A stretch of 37,500 nt of DNA from Glandiceps talaboti (taxonomy: Eukaryota; Hemichordata; Enteropneusta; Spengelidae). Shown here one piece after another: positions 1 through 10,862 of this stretch. The notes beneath the pieces are model-generated. The model was not told the origin of the DNA. It saw nothing but the letters and a program-made list of their open reading frames with translations, and did not search any database. Positions within the stretch are counted from its first letter, which is position 1. Every line of letters starts with the position of its first letter. The DNA lies in assembly GCF_964340395.1 (NCBI RefSeq), contig NC_135569.1, forward strand, positions 3,226,540 through 3,264,039. Reading direction: 5' to 3'. The translations under genes and the position numbers were made by a program.

Positions 1-1363
1 TAGTATACAAGGTCAATTGGCAATTTACTCCATACTTTTCATTTTTTACACATATGGACATAATTTAATTGTGTACATTCATATTTGTAGACATGGCATT
101 TATGTTTGTTTTTGAAACTGACCTTTGACATTGACACAGTCTTAACGATCATGTAGTAATTTAGTAGTTAAAGGTGAAGATTTTTTATTGAAATACCATG
201 TACGCAAAGGTCAAACTCAATATTGTCAGCGAAAACTCTGTTCAGAATTATGACCTTGTCTCATGTATCAATGTCGAACTGCACTATGCATAGCAGATGT
301 CCATGGCCGATTTCTGCTGTTACAGTAGTGTATTTGGGTCAAGTAACACCATTTTAGGTTGTGAGCAGACATTGTTATGTATGATGTTATTGACTTGACA
401 ACGAATCGTAGGACCACATTTCAGACACCACTTCACGTCACGTTAATTACTTGACATATGTCTGAATGTAGAAGACTTTTTGCAATTCCCATGTGATATA
501 CTGTTATATATCTTACACTAACTCCAGGGTCACTAACACTCATCGAGACAGTCGTTGTCACTGTGCCAGGACGCGCCATTGAGCTGAGAAGGTATAGTTT
601 TCGAAGCATTCTTATTCAACTGTCTACCAATTTTGAAACATAAGCATGTCACCACTAAAGAAAAAATTGTTCAAATCCTTGTAATTTGTTCGTATTAGTC
701 AAATATAAAACCGAAAAGAAGCAACATTATTATTTCCATATATTTTCCCATTTTGTGTTATTGTATGTATCAACGAAAATCTCTCCATCTGACAGCCATC
801 GGGAATTTCCTAGACAAAGTACGTACAACCCTGGTATGCAACCACTTCTAAAACCAAGAAACGGTGAATTAGATGGAAAATTTGTCATGTCCTGAAAAGA
901 ACAAACTTGTCTACACGTTAGTAGATCTGAGTGCCAAACACCATTCACACTTCAAATTTCCTGTTTTTAATTATGACCTCAAGTTTTATTGTGACGACTA
1001 TAGAGGTTTTACTTCAGTACCTACAGAACAATATTTGACGAGTCACGGCTAAGATAAAGTTCAAAAAGTGAATGTATTTTCATGGCAATCTATCATCAGG
1101 ATATGACACGAAAAGTACACATTGACTTTCATGATCATTGAAGTGCACTTCCGTTAGAGGTTGTCAGGATAATTGTTTCTCCAAACAATACGCTATTAGA
1201 CTTTATAAAATATTGGATCCATTGCGAGTACTACAAATACACAAAGATTGTTAAAGAGTTATTTTGATTGAACAAACATATAGCCACACTGTCTGTTGCA
1301 TAGCAACGAGATAGGATGAACATGTTTATATGGTCCTATGTGATCCTTGTAACTTGCGTGATG
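1..1363. other. AT-rich noncoding, no gene seen
   Basis: Short frames at 686-895 and 730-948 lack any recognisable domain. A half-site pair resembling an RFX box (GTTGCATAGCAAC) lies at 1295. Confidence 0.6.
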
Positions 1364-1461
1364 GTTCATCAAATACATTGTCACGTACCCTTGCATAGTT
1401 CATCAAATACATTGTCACGTACCCTTGCATAGTTCATCAAATACATTGTCACGTACCCTTG
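1364..1461. repeat. 34-bp tandem repeat, three copies
   Basis: Unit GTTCATCAAATACATTGTCA plus CGTACCCTTGCATA, nearly identical, at 1364, 1398 and 1432 (last copy incomplete). The near identity indicates recent duplication. Confidence 0.9.
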
Positions 1462-1719
1462 ATTATATAGGAACTATTGTGTCGACCAATATCCGACTGA
1501 AAACACCCTTTCAATATTATAGCATTATAAAATAAAACTACTCTTGATATACAAAGGTTAAACGCACAAGCAGATCAAAGTTTTTTAGCATTGAGCTTTC
1601 GATCAGCCTTGGACAACGACACTTTTGTGTTATAGCCTTTGTCAATCGTTTGATCTACCAAGCTGATGTACATTTTGCTGTCAAAATTGCTGTTTCTTCA
1701 TCTTCAACTACTGAGAGAA

Positions 1720-1753
1720 AGACAGAGTGAGACAGACAGACAGCCAGACAGCC

Positions 1754-1828
<75 letters not shown>
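1720..1828. repeat. (GACA)n microsatellite
   Basis: GACA array with a few GCCA variants at its left end. The open frame across it is a translated repeat (DRQTDRQT...). Confidence 0.95.
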
Positions 1829-3125
1829 GACGTATGACTGAAAGGCGAATCAAATCAAGTGAGACCATAGAAGGTAGCAATGTAGTAACAACTTGATATC
1901 TTTACTACCTAAAAGGGTAAATGGACATGGGGAACACGTCATGGAGCAAGATATAATTTAGTACAAGGAAAGAGATGTAAAAAAGGGAGGGAAAATGCAT
2001 GGAAAGGTAGCATATATGATGGAAAGAGATTGAGAGATATTAACTTCGCCACATACACTCAAATCTTGGTAATACTGTTGATCTAGGATATTGCTATGCA
2101 TCTCCTGTCAATTACCTTTCCATTTGGACAGATACAGCTTTCATAATACTCGTGTCAATACAAAGTGTTACTATTAATGTGCCGAGTCAATTCCAATCTG
2201 TTTTCTGTCATCGAATATAATAGTGTCATCCCAAGACTAATTATCGTCCATGCTATTTTCAAATTCGATTGACTTTATCATTAGTGAGATAGATTGAAAG
2301 GGTCAACCCAGGTTGAGAATACCTCCATGACAAGGGCGATAGTGTCCTATGCAATGTAAATCACACAATAGTACACATTGTGTGTGTAATATTTCGTCAA
2401 TAGAGTGAAATGTTTTTTCTCCCATCAGGGGTGCCACAATTATTTAAGAAAAATGTCGAGATCTCCTTAGGATAGAATTGGGTCACGACTACCAGCAATA
2501 GCACGTTGTGATGCCCCAGTGTAAACTAATGGTGTAATTACAAACACAGCGAGACTTTATAATAAGGTCTTAGCATATCAGACGTCTATCTCAGAACAGC
2601 TATCCCTGGCGCCTAAAACTCTGTTCGGCTGTTTGAGGTAACACATACAACATGTATTTCTATTAAAATGCTCGGTTGGACAATTGTTGTCTTGGATTGT
2701 ATACCGTGATAGGTTTTAGTTGCTTTAAAGTGTATATAAATGAAACATAATAATGGTATTCGATAGTCTTGTCTCCTAACAATGTCAATCTTCCATATAA
2801 CTGTTGACAAGTGATAGAAATATGTAAACTCGTTGTTTGGTGAGTTTCCATTTCCTGTGTTAAATCTCCTCGTGCGTTGATCAACGAATTGAAATCATCT
2901 ATGGAGTATTTACACAAGATGGCGTACATGTAGCATAACACGCAATCATTTACATGTACTTTCCTGTGTAGCCTGTTTACGGCGCTTATGGCATGTTCCG
3001 TTCAATGTGTCATATCTCCCGCTTGTCATATATGCAGAGGAACTTGTGCAGCTGAGATGGACAAGGCTCTATTCTATTGTTATATGTGAACTCATGTGTC
3101 CGTGTGTTCATCTGCATATCATTGT
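1829..3125. other. AT-rich noncoding, no gene seen
   Basis: No convincing exon or repeat. Overlapping - strand frames at 2613-2941 are unrecognised and compositionally AT-rich. Confidence 0.55.
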
Positions 3126-3215
3126 TTGAATAATAATAACAATAATAATAATAATAATGTTGGTTCTTATATAGGACTTTCCCACCCAGTCAGGGTGCTC
3201 AAAGCGCTTTACAGT
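3126..3215. repeat. (AAT)n tract followed by a dispersed-repeat fragment
   Basis: AATAATAATAAC repeats lead into TTCTTATATAGGACTTTCCC, then CAGGGTGCTCAAAGCGCTTT. From memory, sequence like TATATAG...GGGTGCTCAAAGCGCTTTACA recurs in many marine animal genomes as part of a mobile or SINE-like repeat; that is recalled, not checked. Confidence 0.5.
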
Positions 3216-3931
3216 TATAGAAAATTATTTATAATTATTATTGGTTAGAAAAAGAAGCAATTTGAGAGACTGACAAGGTTAACTTAGTTTGACTGACTGC
3301 CTGTACAGCTGAGCCTTACCTTTTAAATTCGACACCCATGGTCAGTCAACAAAAACATCGGCTAGAGTTAACAAATGGAAGTAAATAGCCTACGATAAGT
3401 ACCGTACATCGACACTCTAATGACTTAATAGTCGGCTCAGTATAACACGTGATTGATGGGTACAAGCTTTCAGTTTTAAAACATTATGGTTATCTTTCTT
3501 AAACGTACGACAGATTACAAATCCTTCTACTTCGTGACATGCTTACGTTCACAACGTGGTTTAGCTGGCTATGAAACCGCGCTTTACATCCAGACATTTA
3601 CAAGGCAGACAATTAAAACATTTTATTACGTCACGCCATATGCTATCCTGGATTCTCACGCTACGTCAACTTTAGGGATGTTGTAGTTAGGGATATGTGC
3701 ACTTGTACATTACACATATACTATAAATTATTCAACCTGTTATAATAAATATTTCAAACTAAGTGGCACCAACTCTGTTCATTTTAATGGTTTACCTTCA
3801 GACTACATGCTGACACACCTACCTTAAATATAAGTAATCTGCTTCAAGGCAGGAAGTCTTGTCTTGGAGAAATGCCATATATCAAATCACTACAGTACAT
3901 GTTTAGGCATATTAAAAACTGTACGGTTCCC
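3216..3931. other. Noncoding, no gene seen
   Basis: A 66-codon frame at 3486 has no recognisable domain or splice signals I could support. Confidence 0.55.
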
Positions 3932-4269
3932 ATTACACTCAATTTTAGAATAGGTGGGAAAGGTAGATTTTTTATTTTATTTTATTATATTTTTTTGTGT
4001 GTGAGTGTCTAGTTCAGGTTTTCCATTGTTTTCCAAATGGTCTCTGTGTTATTTATTCCTTCCTATCAGATGTACAGCCATTATAGATTGGAAGAATAGT
4101 TTTATATTGTCTTTTTCAGTTGATGTCAGTTTCCGCACCCTCTATTTCTAGTGAGAGTTCACAATATAGGCGATTTTATTTTTTTTCTCGAATATGTAAA
4201 AAAAACCTTTTAGGATCGACAATGAAAAACTAGGTGGGGTCTGAACCAAACAATTATTTTGTAGGCCTT
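3932..4269 (+). repeat. Dispersed repeat family 1, copy 1
   Basis: Aligns by eye over its whole length with 22830-23125 on the same strand. Shared landmarks are GTCTAGTTCAGG, CCAAATGGTCTCTGTGTTAT, CAGCCATTATAGATTGGAA, TTGATGTCAGTTTCCGCA and GAACCAAACAA. This copy is longer by short insertions. No coding potential or terminal repeats seen, so it may be a non-autonomous element or an element's UTR. Confidence 0.85.
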
Positions 4270-4434
4270 AGCATGATAAAGACCCCGTAGACAGTCAACA
4301 TATCATATACAGATTACCTCGGGCAGTCCTTGAATGATGTGACAGACCATGCACTTTAGACAATTTCCTACAGGGTCTGAGAATAGAGGAACTGTAGTAC
4401 CACGTATTCGGATAGTTAGCCTATCTATGTCGCC

Positions 4435-4518
4435 GATCTGTGTCAACGATAGCTCTCGTCTACACTCGGGATTCCATAACAAGCTGAGTGTAGACCAGAG
4501 CTATCGTAGACACTGATC
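4435..4518. repeat. 33-bp-arm inverted repeat with 18-nt loop
   Basis: Left arm 4435-4467 and right arm 4486-4518 are reverse complements with three mismatches. The core matched words are CGATAGCTCT and GTCTACACTC. The structure could be a small foldback (MITE-like) element or an RNA hairpin. Confidence 0.85.
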
Positions 4519-7500
4519 AACATCGTACGCGTATCATTTGCCCTACATTTTTAACTAAATATTTCATACAACGGCGATATTACAGTAATTTGGAGTAAAT
4601 TATACCACTTGGTATGACCTTGTCCTTGACCTTGACCTTAATCATGTTGCTTCACTGCTACTATCAATTTGTCACGGTGTGAATTAAAGTAGGAAAAATT
4701 ACCTAGACAATATATCTAAATGTGGGCTTAAAGCTCATAACCTCACGCACGATCCAGGATGTCTAGTTGAAAGAAACTCTGTATATTAACTTCAACGGAG
4801 ATAATATCCCCAGAAAAAGTTTAATTTCCTTATCTCTGATCTGTCAATCATCCTGTGTTTGGCTTTTGTAGTTACAAAGAGCCGACAATCACTGAGTGCT
4901 ATAGTCACATAGATAGAGTTACATGGACTTCCACTGATAACGCTTTTAAATGGATACTCCCTTTGGAGGAAAGAAGTAAACGTTTGGGATCTATTAAGAT
5001 TGTATTACAGGGGAAATAAAATATATGCTGTCTCCAAATTTTTTTCTATACATGTTTTTCCGAGACTCTCCGAATAAAAGATTCAAAAGAAAAGTATAAG
5101 GGTATTACATCTATGGATGTGGTAATTGTAACCGATTATTAATACCTTCTGGGAGTTGGATTTTCATCTCTCAAATAAATAATAGTGTGTTTGCCTGTCA
5201 GCGATTGTAATACATCTGCTATTGAAACCCACTGTCGCACATGTTCTTTTATAAAATTTTAATAAAGTCATTTGCTGTTCTAAAATAACCTTAAGACAAA
5301 AAATTGCTTTTAACACAAGTAAACATGCTAGTTGCAGGATCAGTGTGCATTGTTACATGGATAATAACAGCTATACATCTACCCAAGTCACAGTATAAGT
5401 ATCGGGGTTTTAATATATGGTAGTCATAGGGAATAAATGGATTGATGAAATATTTATAAGAGGAGTTCGAACCTAACATATTGTTCCGCATCCAGATGAG
5501 TCCTACTCGAGGATAAACATATATAGTTATGAAAAACACAGTTGGAAATTATCATGTTACTCATCTGTCCTACATAAGCTAATCTGTTAATCTGGCCAAG
5601 TCTAGTTTTACATGATGATCTTAATGACGTCATCAAATGCCCGGTAGCCCATAGACAATTATATCCATTGTCTATACTAGCTTTAGCTGAACTACATTTT
5701 TCAGAATGTGTATTTTTAATTTCACTGATTTATAACATCGCACGATAACTAAACTCTACCAGTATCTCATAGTTCTACAAAAAGGCTGTCCAGTTATTAA
5801 ATGGTTTGAAGTGATATGCTTGTATTGCTTGTAGATATACAACGTGACGCGTGAGGGCCAAGTATATCATACTAATACCACGACTCCTTTTGTAGTGATG
5901 ACTTGAATATGTTTATGATACAACTACAGCCCCATCTCTCACCATTTTCACTCAAAACATGTCGCATGGGCAAGGTGGTATTAGGCACAGAATATCAAAA
6001 TTAGTGTATACCTGTCGACTAGAAGACTAAGCGAACTAGAGTCTGCTCTGTAGGGTGCATGCCTCCACCAAGCTGACCAGATTCACACTTCCAGCCAGGA
6101 CAGTGGAGAACATGACTTTGGTTGTGAGGGTAATTACTAGAAACAAAACCAAAAAGAGGCGCCCTCAAACGTTTGAGCTCGATGGGTGATACAGATGCCA
6201 GTAATATAACAGTTTCATGAATCATTAAAATCCAGTCATCCAATTGCATCTTCTCCAAATCAAGCGAATTAGTCTTTGTCTCGGGAGCAATCTCTTCACA
6301 ATTACTCATCACATAAATTGATAAATAATGTGTTCATAAATCTTGTAAACTGTTTCTACATATAGTAAACAAACATACTAAGTGAGAGCATAACCCCGTC
6401 CAACCTCGTTCACAGATGCAATCTTAAGGGTGTACATGTTTTCATTAATGGCTCGATGTATTTTTAAGTGATTATGCCTATAATGAGATATTACGATAAG
6501 TGGCCAAGATGTATAATTTCTGAGGCGAGGCGTTAAGCAAACCTATACGTATTACGGATAGTGACATACAAATCAACGTGATGTGTGTAAGTATACCGAA
6601 ATATTAACAAACTCTTACATAACATCTTAAATCGACAACGAGCGGAAATGACAAACACGAGATCTACTAATACATGTATAGTAAGTGTTCTACTTTGTAA
6701 TGTCATTAACCTCTATGAACAGTAGAAAATGAAGGAAAAAACAATACTACAAGTACATTCTGTTATTGTCTATTCGAACCAGCAATGTTGATCTGCTTCG
6801 TCCGCATTTTATGCATTTGACAGCGATCTGCTCTGTACCTCTAGTTTAACATTTAACATTTATTTCATTTCTAATAAAACTGGGATACATCTTGAAACTT
6901 TTATGAGCAATAGGCTGAATACCATGAATAAGAAAATAAGATGAATTTGAGCCACTTAAAGTACATCTTAGTGGATTATACCCGAACTATGTTTCATACG
7001 TGATCAAAACGGTCTGAGCACGATCTAGTAGACTAAACCTTTCCAGTGAAATGAAATGAAAAGCTTGTTACGGCATACTGTACTATGACGCATTAGCCAA
7101 ACTAGTAGTCCATTCATCAAACCTAAAACAGCATGTACAACACATCACATCTTGACGGGAGTCTGATAGGAAAATTACGCAGTGAATGTATTTTTAATGG
7201 TAAATATATAACAGAAAACTCAAAGAACCGAAAGATACATGAATTGTCGCTGTTTCAAACTTTGTTCATATATATATTATAACTATTAGTCAGTTCTGTT
7301 AAACTTTTACAGAAATGAAATACTAATACTATCTTTAGGTGTGTTACGCATTATGATATAATCTGATATCAAATATACAATACAGGACTATTAGACTGCA
7401 GCCGTAATCCTACACGATTACTTTTGTAAAGTCGACGTTATCTTCAGTACCCGAGAGAATGGGGAATGTGAAAAGCTCATACAAAACTTGGAACTAAGCA

Positions 7501-7535
7501 AAGTTTCATACTTGATGAAATTGGACAGGCGTACG
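4519..7535. other. Noncoding, no gene seen
   Basis: Contains tandem TGACCT words at about 4616-4638 and a perfect TGACGTCA at 5625. The 97-codon - strand frame at 6019-6312 is the longest here but matches no family I know. Confidence 0.5.
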
Positions 7536-7662
<127 letters not shown>

Positions 7663-9439
7663 TATCGAAGACCTGTCATTAATTTAATATACGTAACTTG
7701 AACTAAGAGCTCAATTAACGATGAACGAATATGAAATTTTGTTTTCCTTTATATACATGTGTCAGCAATAGTTTGGTGTCAATTTATGTATTAAAGTTAT
7801 TTCAGACCTCCATCAAAAGCATTAGTGATGATCGGCTGTGGATGTTTGAAATTTGAGATTTACATTCAAGAAAAATAATATTGGTTTACAAGGTCAGTCG
7901 TGTTGTAATAAGACCAGTCTCCACACTTAGTGAGCAATTTGAACTAGCTTCGGAAACATGCACAACAATTACCTGCCTCTTTTCTGTTTGTTAGTTGAAA
8001 AATACATCAAACGTTTATTAGAGACAATTCAACCTATCTAGTTAGATGAATTACCTGTCTACTTGTCTTAGTCTGTATTGTGTACATTAGATACAGGTAC
8101 GTGTGTAAATGGTATGAATAAACACCTGAATCATTAAATCCTTTATCACTAACTAAATTTTTGAGATACTGATATCGTTGGTCACTAGACAATTATACAT
8201 TATAACAGAGATAAGGTGAAAGTAACAAAAACTGTGGAAAAATTGTTCAAGTTATACCTGCTTGGGTAAAGACAAATGGCAGCCAGTTGTGTCGGAACAA
8301 TTTGTCGATAAAGGTATTTTATGCAAACAAAAGACAAACAATGTTGTGTTTCGACTGTTGTTATCCCAGGTGATGAAAAAGAAACAGTACGATTTTTCCC
8401 CTCCCCCAACAGTGACAAGGAGCAGTGCAAGTAATAAGATTTTGTTACCCCAGACGATGAAGAGAAATAGTGTTTAACAGTAGATGTCTGTTACCCCTGG
8501 TGATGAAAAGAAAGTGTTAATAAGATTTTTGTTACCCCAGACGATGAAAAGAAGCATTGCTTAGTAAGATTATTACAATTCAAGACGACAATTCGTTTCT
8601 ACTCATCTGACGTCATTACCGTCATACTGATATTATATATACGATAAACTACACTTCAACGTATATCTTTATGTAACAAAATATTTTATCGAAAATAAAC
8701 ACCAAAGTTAAAATTAATTTTTCAAGTCAATTTTGCATTATATTATGGGTCTACTAAATTTATACAGCATGGTGGTCACAATTAAATAATTCAATACACA
8801 GTTACAGAGTTCTCTGTATAATTACATATAATACTCATTTGTGAATACTGATTCAGTTTTGGTTTATTACGGATACAATGCCTAGTAAATGGAAGGATGG
8901 ATATCCACTATGCCCTACGGATATAGTACAGTTTTTAGTTTCAGTCTATGTAAAGTGAAACAACATCATACATTCACCGACACAATAATTGATGAAAGAA
9001 AGTTAAAGATTGACTTGGTCTAATTTCAAGAATAAAGACAGAATTTGATTTGACTACACAACAACAAAAGGGGATCAGTTTATTTAATAATGAGTCATTA
9101 CAAACGGAGGCCCCTTTTCTTACTAATTTCATTTGTATGTCATCGATTGACAGAACGTGTCTGCACAAACCAACCTACTAATACTATAGATCGTACGCAG
9201 TCAGATCTGCATTAGAGACCGCAGATGGAAGAAAAACAAGCACATTCCAGTGATATCTCCCAGGAGAGACATCCATTAATTGCTCGGAAGGCATTTCTGA
9301 ACTCTCGAAGGCCAGGGTAGACTAAGTCGTTCTGTCAGAGGTCTAGATAAAAGTCGACTTCTAGACATTTTTACTGAACAGGATACCTGAATTACCACAG
9401 TATGTCACACAGGTCGCTTCGTACTGCGCTGAAGCATGA
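7663..9439. other. Noncoding flanks of the 8360 minisatellite
   Basis: AT-rich. A perfect TGACGTCA lies at 8608. No exon recognised. Confidence 0.55.
8360..8575. repeat. Degenerate minisatellite, unit about 42-46 bp
   Basis: GTTACCCCAGACGATGAAAA-type units begin at 8360, 8444, 8490 and 8531, with a degraded unit between the first two. Each is followed by an AATAAGATTTT-like segment. Confidence 0.75.
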
Positions 9440-10003
9440 CTGTCCATGTGGAGCTGACAATTTAGATTTTGGTAACTGTCAAAGCTATGGCTAACTACAT
9501 TCAATTTGACCATGATGGTGAACTGACACTTTACAACTAGGTAGCTGTCAGAATTATGAATGACTGCCTTCAAACATGGAGAACTGACGCTTTTGATCTA
9601 GGTAGCTCGCTGAGCTTTGGCTAATTGTCTTCAATTAGACCATGGTGAACTAGCATCGAGTTAGCTCGCTGAGCTATAACTATCTGCCTTCGACCATTGC
9701 AAACTGACTGTTTACATCTGGGTAGTTGTCAGAGCTATGGCTAAGTGTCTTCGATCAAATCGAACTGACAATTGTGATCTAGGTAGCTGCCAGTGGTATA
9801 CCTAACTGCCTTCGACCATGGCGAACTGACAATTAATATATAGGTAGTTCTCTGAGTTCTAATTGCCTTCGACCATAATGGTGAATCGAAGTGACAAGTT
9901 ACATTTATATAGCTGTCTGAACTATCGCTAACTACCTTAATTACAAACTAACAATTAGCATCTAGGTAGCTCTCTGAGCTATCGCTAACTGCCTTTCACC
10001 TTG
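9440..10003. repeat. Degenerate minisatellite, unit about 61 bp, about nine copies
   Basis: The phrases GGTAGCTGTCAGAGCTATGG, CTAACTGCCTTCGACCATGG and GAACTGACAATT recur in order. GAACTGAC-like words fall near 9520, 9581, 9643, 9699, 9762, 9823, 9888 and 9943. Copies are strongly diverged, so the array is old. It lies about 0.65 kb upstream of the first visible mGluR exon. Confidence 0.8.
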
Positions 10004-10071
10004 TGAGGACCAGGATTCCTCACAGCTTTGAGTTGAAAGTTTAATATACATGATGTATGACGTATTGGGAC

Positions 10072-10117
10072 AAACTAATCCTGGACTTATGCAACCTTAC
10101 AAACCCAGGATTAGTTT
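10072..10117. repeat. Perfect 13-bp inverted repeat
   Basis: AAACTAATCCTGG (10072-10084) and CCAGGATTAGTTT (10105-10117) are exact reverse complements with a 20-nt loop. Confidence 0.85.
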
Positions 10118-10644
10118 AATATATATCAATATTTTGAATATTCACTTGGCCGTACAGGTATTTTGCCCAATTTCGTCAGCCCTTCGACATATACCTTTTC
10201 TTTGTAAGACTATGTCAGGGTCCGCTGGTATGAAGCTATTTGTTAACATATCTTGCAAAATGAGTGGGGTTGGTAGGGAACGTCTTGATTTCCATATTTC
10301 GGGTTCTCAATATCTCTATTTTTGTGTTATATTTATTTCTAAACATATGATTATTTTCTAGATAATTTTGTCACCTACATGACTATTGAAGTCGGCAGGT
10401 AAAAACAGCATAGGATTATGTAATCAATTGTAACAAATGAATTATTTTGCCTGGTCTAAACGTAATGACTTTTCGAGTTAAAAAATATATGTCATTATAT
10501 ATATCTACAATATGCGTATTCTCACGGTAGCCAGTAAATGTCACAGAATGAGCATTTCTGTGTAATGTTCAGAGTATGTTTAGGTTTTGGTATGTATTTT
10601 CAAGTCATCATGAACAGCTCATTATATGTGTTATTTCTTCGCAG
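10118..10644. other. Presumed mGluR intron, no gene seen
   Basis: AT-rich sequence leading to the acceptor at 10644. It is probably the 3' end of a long intron, since the receptor's N-terminal coding part is not visible upstream. Confidence 0.55.
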
Positions 10645-10862
10645 GTGCCCATATAGTCGACAGTTGTGACAGTGATGCAAGGGCATTGGAAGAGGCGGTT
10701 GATTTCATCCGAGGAGCAAGCACACTTGGAAGCGAAGCACAGTGCCAGTGTTCGGATGGATCTGTCACAGAACAAGTGTCTATAGCCGGTGTAGTTGGAG
10801 CATCCTCTAGCGTCGTATCAGTGCAAATAGCAAACCTTCTCAGATTATTTCGAATTCCCCAG
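10645..10862 (+). CDS. mGluR exon: ligand-binding domain, lobe I (first exon visible)
   Basis: The acceptor is TTATTTCTTCGCAG ending at 10644 and the donor is GTAAAA at 10863. The exon starts with two bases of a split codon (probably Gly) and ends in phase 0 after a Gln codon. It reads AHIVDSCDSDARALEEAV, then a short Cys-containing loop (QCQCSDG), then GVVGASSSVVSVQIANLL and RLFRIPQ. This is lobe I of the Venus-flytrap domain. The third Ser of GASSS (codon 10809) aligns with mGluR2 Ser145, which contacts the ligand's alpha-carboxylate. The neighbouring mGluR2 Tyr144 and Asp146 positions are Ser and Val here. An open frame on the opposite strand across the same bases is only a shadow. Confidence 0.93.

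Noticed and set aside
4612-4640. Nuclear-receptor response element made of TGACCT half-sites
   Set aside because: TGACCTTGACCT-like repeats are common low-complexity sequence in marine animal genomes, and no promoter is nearby.
6019-6312. 97-codon - strand frame
   Set aside because: Not repetitive, but no recognisable domain, no codon-use signal I can defend and no flanking exon; kept only as a note.
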